From Nautilus pompilius (lineage: Eukaryota; Mollusca; Cephalopoda; Nautilida; Nautilidae), in assembly GCA_018389105.1 (NCBI GenBank), contig JACATO010000687.1:193501-257500 (forward strand): a DNA stretch of 64,000 nt, in the 5' to 3' direction. The notes under the pieces were generated by a model. That model was given only the letters and a program-made list of their open reading frames with translations, was not told the DNA's origin and did no database searches. This document shows, piece after piece, positions 1 to 11,744 of this stretch (the first letter of the stretch is position 1; each line of letters begins with the position of its first letter). The position numbers were made by a program, and so were the translations under genes.

Positions 1-21
1 CGTGCTTCTCCGTCCTCAAGG

Positions 22-55
<34 letters not shown>

Positions 56-149
56 CGCGTATATATATATAGATGAGAGGAGCGAGAGTGAGATATAGAG
101 AGAGAGAGAGATATAGAGAGAGAGAGACGATGTCCGTATATTATATATT
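1..149. repeat. GA/TA low-complexity lead-in to satellite
   Basis: Runs of GA and TA dinucleotides grade into the ordered satellite that follows. No coding potential is visible. Confidence 0.85.
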
Positions 150-527
150 ATGAGAGAGAGATATGACGTCAGTATATATAGAGATATGACGTCAGTATAT
201 ATATATAGAGAGAGATATGACGTCAGTATATATATAGAGAGAGATATGACGTCAGTATATATATATATAGAGATATGACGTCAGTATATATATAGAGAGA
301 GACGACGTCAGTATATATATAGCGAGAGATATGACGTCAGTATATATATAGAGAGAGAGATATGACGTCAGTATATATATAGAGAGAGATATGACGTCAG
401 TATATATAGAGAGATATGACGTCAGTATATATATAGAGAGATATGACGTCAGTATATATATATAGAGAGATATGACGTCAGTATATATAGAGAGATATGT
501 GACGTCAGTATATATATAGAGAGAGGG
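150..527 (+). repeat. TGACGTCA satellite array, left copy
   Basis: About 13 tandem units of roughly 25-32 bp. Each has the core GACGTCAG followed by a TA run and a GA run, and 12 of the 13 carry the full palindrome TGACGTCA. Unit length varies only through the TA and GA runs. TGACGTCA is the consensus cAMP response element bound by CREB/ATF proteins. Whether it is used here is unknown. The same unit recurs in reverse orientation at 18,781-19,070. Confidence 0.9.
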
Positions 528-1780
528 GTGCGGCTAAACATTAAATCTGTATCATAATAATAGATCCCGTTATTTAATTTGTATATTTAGATTCTAAACA
601 AAAACAGATACCTTAAAAATTTTTTTTTTTTTAAGGTATAAAATATATATGCTGTCATTCGCAACTGGAAATTATAAACCTACCACCAGGCACACAACCA
701 CAATAAGATATATATATAATCCGGCCACCTAAAGCTATACTGGAAATCAGCATCAAGATTTGTCAGTCATGAATTCTTAAAGCTGCTATTTCCGAATTTT
801 CTTATTGTGATTCTTCTCAACATTTAATTTCTGAGGCTGTTGGAACCCTCCCAAACAAGGTTTAGAACCGATCAGATCTAGCCGCTTATTAAAGTATTTT
901 TTTTCACCTAAAAGAGCCAAACAAAAGACGCACGTATTTCGTAGATCTCGTAGGAAGGCGATACTCCGAGCCGAGCTTTTTTAGTCGAGTGCTCCACGAC
1001 AGAACCACCGATCCAATGTTTCCTTCGCTTTGAGGTGGGAAATCTCATTAAAGATTTGCCGATAACGTTTCTGTTTTTGTTTTTTGTTTTAAAATAAGAT
1101 ATTTAAGAGATGGTATCTCTATGTTATGGAACTGCGACGAATTTTAGCCATTTAGACTTCCTATTATAAAAGACAGTAGTGATTTGTGATAATGGCCGTC
1201 TGGTCTAATAGTCGAAGACAGTTATGCAGTGGTAGAAGTGAGTTGATAATAAATATGGTAGAATGTTCCTGCATATTTGCATGGTAAATATAGTAATAAA
1301 ATAGGAATGTTTTAAAAGGTTGGCGAGTAGGTAAGCATCTTAGCAATAAGACATCCCCAGTGGGTGAACATCAGCAATCCTTCGAGTTGGTCAAGAGTGG
1401 TGACGTCAAATAATTAATTATGCAAATTAGATGTGGTATATTTTAATAACAGAAGCTTAGTTATGGATGTATATGTAATGAATGATCGGAGCCGTCTTCG
1501 GAGCGAGTGGTCGGGGCTGAATTGACCGCTGGCACATTAATGACTATTTCGAAGTAGAAAAATTGCTTATAAATATCGTGATAATTCTTGAATTTCGCTT
1601 TATTCTTAGTTTGCAAAGATTGTTGACTAATCGATTCCAGGTTAGTAGCAACGGAGGCGAAAGGGGTTTGATGGCTTATCGGTCCACTGTGATCAACTAC
1701 CAAACATTTTCTAAGGATCGACTGGTTATCGACAAATCACCAGTTACTCTCGATCCCTAATCCCAGCCGCCTCTTTTGGA
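528..1780. other. no gene recognised
   Basis: AT-rich sequence with short homopolymer runs. The short open frames here resemble no family I recognise and lack exon-like splice signals. A single TGACGTCA lies at 1,401-1,408. Confidence 0.5.
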
Positions 1781-2520
1781 CTTTCGTCTACAGGGTGATC
1801 GTATCTACCCGAGTACATCAAGGTCTGAGTCAACGTACGGCACCCCTCCCGCCACCCGTTCCTGTTAAGGAGGAGGAAGGTAATGTTTTTTTAACACCGG
1901 TTAATGCGGAGACAGAGACGGCACGGGACGCTCACAGAATTTCTTCACGGGGGCGATACGTTTGCTGAGGACTAGCACATTAACGTCAGATGACCTTAGG
2001 CTCAACCAGAACGTCATTTCCAGGACCTGGACTCGGCGTCGGTGATAGGGGACACGGATGCTATCCTTAATGTTTGCGTAAGGTCATACGCCGGTGCTAT
2101 TGCGGATAACTTCCTTCTGGTGGACGGTGACTCCCGTCAAATGGAGCCCCGGGTAGTCCACCAGTGCTCTGAAGTAGGAGCCACACAGCCACCTCATTCT
2201 CTAGATCGCAGTCCAGCCGAACGCATTTTGAACGCGATCAAGACGCGAATCCCTGAAGCCCGGGGGGGGGTACGTCCGAGGGGCGGGGTCTCCGAATTCA
2301 CGGAGAGAAAAGGTCCCCGCCGCTGGTGTTCGATGGTCTGGCCAAACCCGTTCGGTGACCAGATTTTCCGAGGCGTTTTTACTCTCACTCGGCTGGGTGG
2401 GTCTCTTCACGCGCCGCAGACACCGTTTCCGAGCCGGTCGGAACGACGGTGGACCGTCCGTTCTATGGCTCCTGGGGAGGAAGGCGGACGGAGGGAGTAA
2501 CGGGGGCCGGCCGAGCGGCA
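1781..2520. other. GC- and CpG-rich stretch, no gene recognised
   Basis: Markedly richer in G+C and CpG than its flanks, with a 152-codon open frame on the plus strand (2,042-2,500) whose product I do not recognise. High GC lengthens open frames by chance, so this is not called as a gene. A CpG-island-like promoter or first exon of an unseen gene is possible. Confidence 0.35.
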
Positions 2521-2523
2521 CAC

Positions 2524-2858
2524 CATCAGCAGCAGCACCAGCAGCATCAGCATCATCATCATCAGCATCAGCAGCACAGTCAGCAGCATCAGCAGCAGCA
2601 GATCAGCACCAGCAGCATCACCATCATCCCCACACAGCATAGCAGCATCAGCAGCACAGCAGCGCAGCATAGCAGCATCAGCAGCAGCAGCATCATCAGC
2701 ATCATCAGCATCATCAGCATCACCATCAGCAGCATCATCAGCATCATCATCAACATCATCATCAGCACCATCATCCCTCATCACCATCACCATCAGCACC
2801 ATCACCCATCAGCATCATCAGCATCATCACCATCATCATCACCATCATCATCATCATC

Positions 2859-2890
<32 letters not shown>

Positions 2891-2900
2891 CATCATCACC

Positions 2901-2932
<32 letters not shown>

Positions 2933-2953
2933 TCATCATCATCATCATCACAT
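2524..2953 (+). repeat. CAG/CAT trinucleotide repeat
   Basis: About 430 bp of interleaved CAG, CAT and CAC triplets. The 5' half mixes CAGCAT and CAGCAG. The 3' half is nearly pure CAT with CAC interruptions. One frame would read as Gln/His, another as Ser/Ile. No flanking exon structure was found, so it is treated as a microsatellite. Confidence 0.9.
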
Positions 2954-5890
2954 CTGAAATACGTAAATTTTGGTCAGACGCATTTACTCATGGAGTTGGT
3001 CGTGAAAATGGAAGGCACTGTATTATACATGCAGACCTGAGCTATTAATCGAAATGCCAAATTGGTCAAACTAATAGAGAAAAAAAGGGGACGGGAGTCG
3101 TCTATTCCACTACTGTGAAGAATACTTTTTTTTAGCATCTTTAACTAGGTTTAAATACGCGCTGATCGGGCTAAGCGAATATCAATGGACAATTTGTTTC
3201 CCATCTGGGCAGGTAGGCGGATGATGTATATCGATTTATTTCCTTTCGTTCAGCTTCCGGAACGAAAAGGGCTGAAAGAATCAGCGTACGTCCATAATGG
3301 CATGTGTCAGGAAGCAGAAAGGTTCGAGAGACGGCTACTGAATTAAACAACGCGATCTGGGCATCGATTTGATCCCCGACGGGCCGGGGGGTGGGGGGGA
3401 CAAGGACTGGTAGAAGCCATACCGCCTGTCCCCCGAGTTTTAAAAAGAATTAATAACGACATAGCTCGTCGGCGCTCTACTGTTTAGGCGAATATTCGCC
3501 TTTACCCGGCCGAGGATCGGTTCTCTCTTTCAGATGGGAACTCGCGAGATCCAGAATTTTTTTTGTTTTTTTTTCCGTTGCTATGGAGCAGCGATGCAAC
3601 TTCGTCCTCGTTTAAAAAATAAGAGGGTAAAGTTTCTGAACCGGTCGGAAACTGCTGGTACCGCATCTCTCGAAGTTCTTCGATCTGCGTTGGTTTATGG
3701 TTATTGCCTCTCCTCTCCCATCCCCCCTGGAAGCGCACGGATGAATTTTGACAAATGTTGGGGTTTTCACGGTGCAGAAATGTGGTTTTCGCCAAATTAT
3801 GGCAAAAGTGATTCATTTATAGTTAGGTTGGATTTAAAGCGTTCGTTCTGTTTTACTTTCATAAGGCGGAAGAAAGGATAATCACTGTAATATTACCGCT
3901 CCTAATAATAAGAGGGACAGATTTGGCTGGTGGCACGTCCGCGATAGACGGCGCACTCCAGAATTCGGTACTTCTGGATGCTCTACGCTTCAGGCTAAAA
4001 TCTCCCCCCCCATTTTTTAAAAAGCTTTCCAGGGGTTCTGACTGATTCGTAGTTGGAAAAGCGAGGTAAGACAACATCCAGCCGACATTGGTTGATTATG
4101 TTTCGAAAGATATATCTCAACTCGCCTGATAGACCGTGGAGAAAATTGCCTTCCCTTTAGTCGAAATGGTGGATTTGTGTCACTTGGATGTAGAATAGTT
4201 CATGGATTGAAGGATCAGGTGCCACGGAATGCACTCGGCGTTAAAGACATCAGTTTGCGAAGTATCGATGGACGGTCTAGAACCTCTTCAGGGTCTCCTT
4301 AGCCGATCCAGGACGAAGGCTCCAGCTTTTAGGGTCAACCCGATAGCGTCAGTGAACGTTGATATTTCATGGAGTAATTCGTGCATCCGGTGCGGCGAAT
4401 TAAATTAGATCATCAACACATTCTTAAACAGCTCAGGTCTTTTCTTTACACATATTAGCCGAGTCTGGTAACACTCTCAGCTGACGGTACGGGCGAGGAG
4501 AGTGGAGCGACAAGTACGGCACGTGACAGCAAGGGAGACCACCGAAAAAAAAAAACATAACTCACTCTCTCTCTTTTTTTTTTAAATTTTCAATTGCTGT
4601 GATTTTCAAAAAAAAACGTGTGGACAAGCATCAAGCAGCTAGAAGACTATTTTGATGATAAAGCTTCGTGCAATGAGAATTCTAATAAAAACTTATTTTA
4701 ACGCTTTTGTCTAATTGTCCTACGCTGTTATAATATGATAAATTGATTTTATATACTCTACCATTTTTGAGTCCGGCATTAATGGCCGCCAGAAAGGAAC
4801 ATGCTTTTTTTTTAAAAAATCTGAAACAACTCCGAGTTGGGGTAATTAATTGCTACAGTCGCAAGTGTTATCCTACAGTATAATAACAACCCCCCAAAAT
4901 TCAGCGAAGCAGTATTTGCAAAGTAATAAATCGCATGGTCATTCCCCCCCTTACTGTCACCGGGAAACTATTTCATGTAAGCTATTGGGTTGCTCAAGTA
5001 CAGTAAATACTTATATATGCAAATGATGCTACGCGTACGCACCAAAAATTAGTATAATTGAGGAGGGTGATCACATATGGAAACAAGAAAGGTGAAGGTA
5101 AATTCACGAGATTAGTAAAAATACCAATGAACAATATCTCGACAAGAGCACGATAACTCCAGGAAGAAAGGTTACAACTATCTGAACGATCGCTCCAGCA
5201 ATTATTCTTACCTTTTTATTTCTAGTCTCACTCGGTCTTCCTTTTAGATGAGGTTAGTAATCTATTGAAGTGATCGGACTCCAACGATACTGAAGTTATT
5301 AAGTTTGACTCCTTATATGGTCCCCAGAGCAGATCTAGTAGCAGGACACTACCGCCTTCTGTAAATAGACAACCGCTTAATTCTCACAAAACTAACCAGC
5401 ATTCGAACCCTTATTTAATCCGCTGATATTCTTCACGCATGAACGATTCCATCAATAAAGGTTAAGCTAGATCTAACGCAACGTAGTCTGTTAACACCCA
5501 CACTTTCCTAAAATAACTTATGAAAAGAACATCAGTTAAAAATGAGTTGGGAATTAACGTAAAATTGTCGTTCTTACATCATCGTGATAATGATATCTTT
5601 TGCATGCCCAGGCTCTCTCCCCCCTAAATTTAATGTTTATCTTATCTTTATTCTGAGCAGCATTAACGATCGTCGCTTCCTTGACCAATTGGCTTTAAAA
5701 GTTGCCATGTTTCTTGATTTTATAAAGTATCTCCTATTCCTTCCTTCAACTAAAAATGATGATAAATTCATCACAGCCAATATCATGCACCTGCTGGTGA
5801 CTAATTGATTACTTTAGCACTTTCAGCGCCCTGATCTTATGAGCTAAGTAAGTTGCTGGAAAGCTTTCATACCATCCATCGACAGAGCTT
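2954..5890. other. no gene recognised
   Basis: Mixed-composition DNA with several poly-A and poly-T runs (for example 4,543-4,620). The open frames at 3,502-3,881 overlap on both strands and look like chance frames. The last few hundred bases may belong to the mitochondrial insertion that follows, because its left border could not be fixed. Confidence 0.4.
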
Positions 5891-5899
5891 AAATCTAAT

Positions 5900-7000
5900 G
5901 TACTCAGCTACCACCATAACTGTTAAGTAGGGTTAAATCTCTATATGCCGATCCTAGGTCGACCACACTACTCTGCAAACCCAATATCCACGGTTATATT
6001 AATTTATTTAATCTCCAAAGATACTAATCTTAGTTTTGCTTTCCTTTCATGTTGAGCAAACACCTCCTAATTAGTTGGGAGATCGAAACCAACCTGGTTC
6101 ACACCGATCCGAACACAGGTCAGATAAGGTCTTAAGGGTCGGGCAGACAGACCCCAACCTCAAGAAATTGTTCACCCTTAGGATATCTTAATCCAACATC
6201 GAGGCTGCAATCTCTTCTTTTGATAAGGGCTTCCCCAGAAGAATCACGCTGTTATCTCTATGGCATCTGTCTAGTAACCAATGATGCTGGTTCATTACGT
6301 TAATTTCTTTAAAACAAAAGGCTAGCTTATATTACTCGGTCGCCCCAACTAATATACATTATCAGATATCATAACTCATTAACCATTCGAATAAGCTAGA
6401 CTCTAAAGCTCAATTGAGTCTTCTTGTCTGCACAACAGGTGAGACAACAACCCCCGTCAAGCCATTCATTCCAGCATTTAATTAGAAAGCAAATAATTAC
6501 GTTACCTTAGTACGGTCAGGGCACCAGAGCCATTTAATTCCGCTCGATGGGCGGGTCCGACCCTTCAAATAACGTTGTTGACGGGGAGACATGTTTTTGA
6601 TAAACAGGCGGAGCTAATTTTGCTGAATTCCTTACCTACGAGTAACTTAAATGCTTTATTTAATCATACCAGCTATTTATGACCTGTCTATACTGCAAAA
6701 AGGTACGCTTTCAAAGAAATGCCTGACAACCATATATCTCGCTTTTCTTCCCAGTACAGTACTTACAAACACTAAAAATAACTTAGATTACTAACCCTAC
6801 CAGCGATTCCACACCTATACAAACAGGATTCTTAGCCATTTAGCTACATTAATCGAGGTTGATCTACTAAGACAGTAAACCTGGTGAAAGCAGGTAACAT
6901 TTCTCTGTGCTACACCTCTTTCCCGACCTCACCTGTTTTTCAAGAGCGGCGACCGATATGGACATATCCCAAAGCGTCATTTATCTCCCCACTCTATTGT
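5900..7000 (-). pseudogene. rrnL: decayed mitochondrial 16S rRNA
   Basis: On the minus strand this matches the large-subunit mitochondrial rRNA. Near 6,590 lies the reverse complement of the universal 16S word CGCCTGTTTATCAAAAACAT. Near 6,090 is the region that binds the opposite universal primer. At 6,244-6,262 is the peptidyl-transferase-side word CGCTGTTATCTCTATGGCA. The core 6,030-6,650 is clear; the outer parts are assigned by continuity. This is an rRNA fossil, since mitochondrial rRNA has no role when embedded in nuclear DNA. Confidence 0.8.
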
Positions 7001-8600
7001 TTAATTACTACCAAGTCCCACCTTCAAAGAAAAGTTCCAATATCCAATCCACAAAAATCTCACATCAAAGAGTGTATGCCACCATCCCTTTCTCATAAGC
7101 CGCATCCTGACCTGATATCCCAACCTATAGCTATTTTGTTCTATTGGCCAAACGACGGCGAGCTCTCCCCGAACAGGAAAAGTAAATGTGAACTTGAAAG
7201 CCTCAAAGAGCAGAATAAATTCCTTGAGCAAATCAGAGTGTTACATCTTTAAACAACAAACTGCCTCTGCTTTGCCATACCCGCCTAATTCTCTTTCACC
7301 ATCAATATTAACCTAAGTCTTTCGTAAAGCCGCCCACAGATGCTAAGAGACGTTAACCAGTTTTAATGCCAACGCTACATAAAACACTCATTTATTGTAC
7401 AAATACCGACAGTGAAAAGAGAACCTAAACATTTTTTACGATATTAATACTGACCTAATCCTACTTAGCTGCGATCCTTAAGAACATAGGTAGAGCTTGA
7501 AGCCGCACCTCACTGCTCGCCTATCTTATGTGTGGTAATCTGAAGCAATCACTAATCACTAGCAATCACAAAAATCAAACTGATAGTGAGAAATTTAAAT
7601 TATTGGGGGGGTATGAGCCTTACATTAGCTCACCTTACCTTAACTCCGACCGGTATAAAGGTTTCTTTAAACCTACAATTTACCATTTTCCCTAAGATAA
7701 GTGGTTGATGGGGGTAAATATCCCGTTTCATGTGTGGATTTGAGTCTTTAGTTTTCTTACCTGTTTGGAGATCCCCAAAATTTTACACCTGCTAACCCTT
7801 TAACTACTTCAGCGCATACTCAGCCTGAGTGATGTTTTCGTTTTGCTTACGCCATTTTGCGGTCGGCAAGTCCCTAATAAGCTTGGTGGGGTTTGGCTAC
7901 GCCTGTTTTTGTTTTGCATCTTGCTCCTTTGTGCATGTCGGTGTGCGAAGGGGTTCTTTTAAGCCGATTGATCAGTTATTTTGGGGGAATTAGTAGCTAA
8001 TTTTTTTTGTTATTGACCTGGATTGGAAGATGTCCTTTGGATCTCCATAATGCTATTAGACCGGCATCGGGAGGGTTCTTTATTTATTGAAAATTACTTG
8101 GCCCGTTGTTTTTCTTTAGGAATAGCGAGTAATATAATGATGATGTAACCATTAATGGTGAGGTGTTCGATTTACTTGATGGCTTACGAGTGACTGGAAC
8201 TTCTCTTATTCTTCATTCTCCTTGGGTACATAATGGGGAGTGTTCTGTTGTTATTCTCAGCTTCAAACATCTTCTGATCTTATTGTTGGGATTTGAGGTT
8301 GTAATAATCAGTATTTATGAGGGGGGGGTTGTGTTTTAGTGGAAGGGGTGATATTCATTTGGTGGGGGTTTTATTAGCTTTTAGAGGAATCATATTATTT
8401 TACTGGGCTCATTAGTCTGATGCCAGCTGGGTATGGGGCCCCTGTTAATAATATTGACTCATGGAGGGTATGTCCTTCTGGTGTTTTTTCCTTTAACTGA
8501 TCCGCGGGTTGTATTTGGTGGAAGGGGCTGACGGTGGGTCCTGCCGTCATTTGTTGACTTTGGCCTTTAGGGGTTTTCATTATCAAGTGTGGGGTGTTTT
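7001..8600. other. unassigned part of the mitochondrial insertion
   Basis: Continuous with 16S on one side and ND5 on the other, with the same T/G-skewed composition from about 7,800 onward. I could not find conserved words of 12S rRNA, ND4 or cytochrome b with confidence. Around 8,260-8,315 the plus strand reads KHLLILLLGFEVVIIS, loosely like ND4L, but this is weak. Confidence 0.35.
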
Positions 8601-8869
8601 ACCGGATGGGCTAGGTGAGATCAGTTTATGAAGACGATTTCAGGGTCTGGTTTCCGAAGAAAGGGGAGAGCCTCTTCGCAATGCTGGCGATTATGCAGGT
8701 TTGCTTGAAGCCTAGGGACCCTGTCTCTCGGGGTTAGGGATGTGGTTCCAGTATTAGTTGGGGGTTGAGGCGGAGGGGACGAACACTGGGGGTTTTGAGA
8801 TGGTATTAGACGAGCGAGTTGTGGGAGATTTTAGGTTAGTGTTTGATTGGACTGGATTGAGTTTTAGGG

Positions 8870-8872
<3 letters not shown>

Positions 8873-8909
<37 letters not shown>
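8873..8909 (+). repeat. (GT)n microsatellite
   Basis: Uninterrupted GT dinucleotides inside the ND5 relic. Such a run is not part of ND5, so it expanded after transfer to the nucleus. Confidence 0.95.
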
Positions 8910-8910
<1 letters not shown>

Positions 8911-9990
8911 CATTTTCTTCAGGTATATGGCCCAGTATGTAAACCAGACTCGATCTGTGTGGTTCGATACACTCCCTGTGCTATCTGTTGGTATTTATAT
9001 ATACATTGGCTGCACTGCTAACGGGCTGGCCTCTTTTCGTTAGTGATCTATTACCGGAAGAGGAAGTCGCCGGGACCGGGGATGATCACCGGGCCGGGCT
9101 AATAAATCGAATCGGGGATCCGTTATTATTTTCTGTTGGTGTATTGTGGGGCACTGGAAATTTTGGGGAGGGTTTCGGTTATGTAAAATATGTCTGCGGG
9201 GCTGGGATGACTAAGAGAGCTCAGATTCCTTCCTCAAGATGGCTGCCGGCGGATATGGCAGCTCCCACACCTGTTCCAACCTCGTTTCATTCATCTCCTC
9301 TCACTGCTGGGGCTTCCTATTCGCCTGTATTCGGTTTTGTGTAATGGCGGGGTTTTATGCTGTCTTTGAGTGGGTTATGAAGAAGGTGATTGCTCTGTCG
9401 ACACCCAGGCGGTTACGGGGTGATGACGGGGTTATCCTTAGGGGTTAGGGTTAGCTCCCGTTTTCGCTTTGTTTCATTTTACTCCCGTGCTTTATTTAAG
9501 GCTCTTGGACGGCTGGTGTCTGGAGGTTGGTTAGGGCGGTAATGGAGCTAGGGGGTACCTGTCATACTATTGTTCATTCTATACTCGGCAGGGGTTAGAG
9601 TAGTAAGATTTGGCGATGGTACTAATACTTCTAGCTTCCCCTTAATTGGTCTATTTGTGGGAGCTTTCTGGAGAGGGAAGTTACACTAGAGAGTTTTCTT
9701 TTAATACGGGGGGTAGGGTATCTATCTACGTCCCTTTAAAGCCGGGTATTTTGTTATTGGTTCCGCCATGTTTTGGGTTATGTTGGAGAAGGGCGGAGGA
9801 GGGATGATGATGGGAATATTTCTTTGCTCCCCCCACCCGGAGTGTGATTCCTTAGCAGTTTGAGGGTTTTTCCCGTGACGAGGAAAGGATTTGGGGGGTG
9901 GGGGCCTCTTTTGATTCACCTAAAGGGATCAAGGTTGGAATGAAATTGCGGTTGGGAAGAGTTTTCTGCATTTTTTGAAGTATGTTCCCG
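8900..9990 (+). pseudogene. nad5: decayed mitochondrial ND5
   Basis: Fossil of NADH dehydrogenase subunit 5, a proton-pumping membrane subunit of complex I. Conserved words survive in order. LVIYYRKRKSPGPGMIT is near 9,040-9,090, GLINRIGD near 9,095 and AQIPSSSWLPADMAAPTPV near 9,215-9,270 (AGA read as Ser). MAGFYAVFEWVMKK, like the LAGFYSKD region, is near 9,345. DQGWNE, near the C terminus, is at about 9,930. The words fall in more than one frame, and the HSS-TAG block runs almost directly into MAGFY, so about 150 residues normally between them are missing. It cannot encode a working subunit. Confidence 0.8.
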
Positions 9991-10179
9991 GAATGCGCGG
10001 GGTTTGGGTGAATACGATATTGAAGGGATCTTTATTGTTCCTTCTACTGTTGGTGGCGTCGGTATTGTTGTCAGGGAACCCTTGGAGAGGCCATCTGAGT
10101 AGACGGCGATGAGGAAGGAGAAAATAGGCCTCTAGTTGAGACTGAACCCTATTTAGAAAAAGAAATATCCGGTTTTGAT

Positions 10180-10754
10180 TGCTAAGATGGTTAGAATAAT
10201 AACAGAGGAAGAATAACCAGGAACCTTAAGTAAGTTCTTGGACGATGTGTCCGTGCCCATGTGTTAGCGGCTAAACGTACCGAGAGAAGAATAATAGGGC
10301 TACTGAGATCCTGACCCCCTCAATAGGAAAGGGAAATGGACTGGGTGCTGGAGAGGTAGCTACTTTCAGCATGGCGGAAATGGAGGAGTAGCGGTTAAAT
10401 AAATATGAGGATAGGATTAATGACAATCGCAGAGAAAGTGCCATGGATGTGGTTTAGGGCGGTGGAGGTTGGGCTGAAAATATAAGGAAAAAGTCCTGTG
10501 AAGTTTAGAAGAAGTGATGGTAGAACTAAGGGCATTCCCCTCGAGGTTTTCTTTCCAAGGGATTGAATAAGTTGAGAAGTTATAATGGATTGTGGGATAG
10601 CGATATGATTGTCCCTCTGGTGGGGAGAACTTAGGTGGGAGGAGAATAAGGGGGGGGTAATATAAAGTGTTATTAACCACAAAATTAAATAAGGGGGGCA
10701 TGAATACTCTGCTATGTTTATCGAAAGTGGAGAAAATGGCTGTTCACATAACAT
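10180..10754 (-). pseudogene. atp6: decayed mitochondrial ATP6
   Basis: Minus-strand relic of ATP synthase subunit a, which forms the proton half-channel of the F0 motor. A 119-codon open stretch (10,395-10,754) contains SLLLNFTGLFPYIFSPTS, matching the hallmark LLNLLGLFPYxFTPTS. Further on, near 10,240-10,275, the strand reads VRLAANTWARTH, matching the channel-helix word VRLAANMIAGHLL with its essential Arg. The two words are in different frames, so the gene is broken. Its 3' end faces the ND5 3' end. The start of the open stretch could include the end of COX2, but this is weak. Confidence 0.75.
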
Positions 10755-10760
10755 TGGGGG

Positions 10761-11672
10761 GAGTCAATAGTGTTTTGTTGATCTGTTATTATTACTGTGA
10801 CAGATTGGACGATTCCCTCGTATCTTCCACGCTTAATGTGGTCGGATGTGAGATGTTAGGAGGAGGAGAATGGGTTAGTGATGCTGCGTCTTTTTTATGA
10901 GATGTCAGTTTGACGCGGCAGCTTCAAATCCAAAGTTGTGAGAAGACGAGAGAAGCTGGAATACTGTGCGCAGTAAGCAGATTGGTACAAACCCGGACCC
11001 AATTAGCATGAGCGAGCAGCCCATGGAACCCAACTTCCACAAAAAATATATATGGAGCTATAATCTCCATCCGAAACGGTAAACAATGTTTCTTGATGTT
11101 CCTCTAATTGAGTGATGGTGAAGTATAGTTCTAAAAGGATTGCAAAAAAAAAAAAACAATTCTTCGGTTGCTTCTTTTCGTGCTCCCTCTATTGGAGCAT
11201 AATGGGTCCAAGAAACGGTAACTCTCTGAAGCTGAAAGCACAGCAGTGTCTAATAAGTGAACGTCAAATGGATTCAAGGGCAAAGCTCCCTACAGGTGGC
11301 CACAAGGATCCAATCTCTGGTGCTGGGTGAAGTACTCCGAAAATAATGTATAGTATTATTTCTCATCGAAAGCTTACGGAAATACTAGAGGTGCGAAAAA
11401 CCCTGGAAGGTTCCTTCTCCAACTACGTCTCGCCATCAGTGAGCCGTGGTTAAGTGTTTTCGCTTAATATTAGGAGCATCTCACGTACATGGAGCCAGAA
11501 AGGTAAGCCGGCATTTAAAAGCAGAGTTCCCGTAGCACCGGTTAATGGTCAGGAACTAAATTTAACTAAATGGAAAGGTCTTCGAGTCAATATAGTCTGT
11601 GGATGCAGGCTTATATATGGCGCCTGTTTCGCGTTATCAGAATTTGTGTTTTTTTTTCTTTTTCATTAACAG
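10761..11672. other. no gene recognised upstream of receptor exons
   Basis: Mixed sequence. A possible 5' splice site (GTAAGC after CCAGAAAG) lies near 11,502, but the short segment before it is not like the receptor family. The exons for the hormone-binding domain, TM1 and TM2 of the receptor should lie 5' of 11,673. None was recognised here or anywhere in bases 1-11,672. Confidence 0.4.
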
Positions 11673-11744
11673 CTGGTGCTGTACGAAACTCTTTATTACG
11701 ATTCTGTCCACGTGATCAGAACGGGCGCTCTTTCTCCTTGACAG
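11673..11744 (+). promoter_or_regulatory. duplicate in-frame splice acceptor with stop codon
   Basis: A second strong acceptor (long T tract, then CATTAACAG) ends at 11,672, exactly 72 bases before the exon start at 11,745. The 28 bases after each AG-containing acceptor are about 75% alike, reading LVLYETLYY and AVLCEALYA in the same frame. Using the upstream acceptor would add 24 codons including an in-frame TGA at 11,739-11,741. It looks like a partial tandem duplication of the exon start that could act as a premature-stop (poison) splice form. Alternatively it is true TM2/loop 1 sequence interrupted by TGA. Confidence 0.5.

Larger units (their letters stand above)
5900..10760. pseudogene. 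mitochondrial DNA insertion (numt)
   Basis: The segment contains recognisable mitochondrial 16S rRNA (minus), ND5 (plus) and ATP6 (minus) in one block. ND5 has frame changes, an apparent internal deletion and a GT microsatellite, so this is an old nuclear copy and not a working mitochondrial genome. ATP6 and ND5 lie tail to tail with about 180 bp between them, as in the ancestral molluscan order ATP6-trnF-ND5. The 16S is on the strand opposite to ND5, whereas chiton-like molluscs carry both on one strand, so the block is rearranged or made of two insertions. Outer limits are uncertain by several hundred bases. Mitochondrial reads misassembled into a nuclear contig are a less likely alternative. 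Confidence 0.8.

Noticed and set aside
150-527. Possible CRISPR array because of regular repeats
   Set aside because: No unique spacers: the segments between cores are TA and GA runs. The context is an intron-bearing animal genome.
2407-3048. Gln/His-, Ser/Ile- and Asp/Met-rich open frames on both strands
   Set aside because: All are readings of the CAG/CAT repeat; open frames occur on both strands at once and no exon signals frame them.
7001-8600. 12S rRNA, cytochrome b or ND4 inside the mitochondrial block
   Set aside because: None of the conserved words I looked for was found; only a weak ND4L-like string near 8,260-8,315.
8988-9344. 118-codon frame as a nuclear membrane protein
   Set aside because: It is the best-preserved part of the mitochondrial ND5 relic, with frame breaks before and after it.
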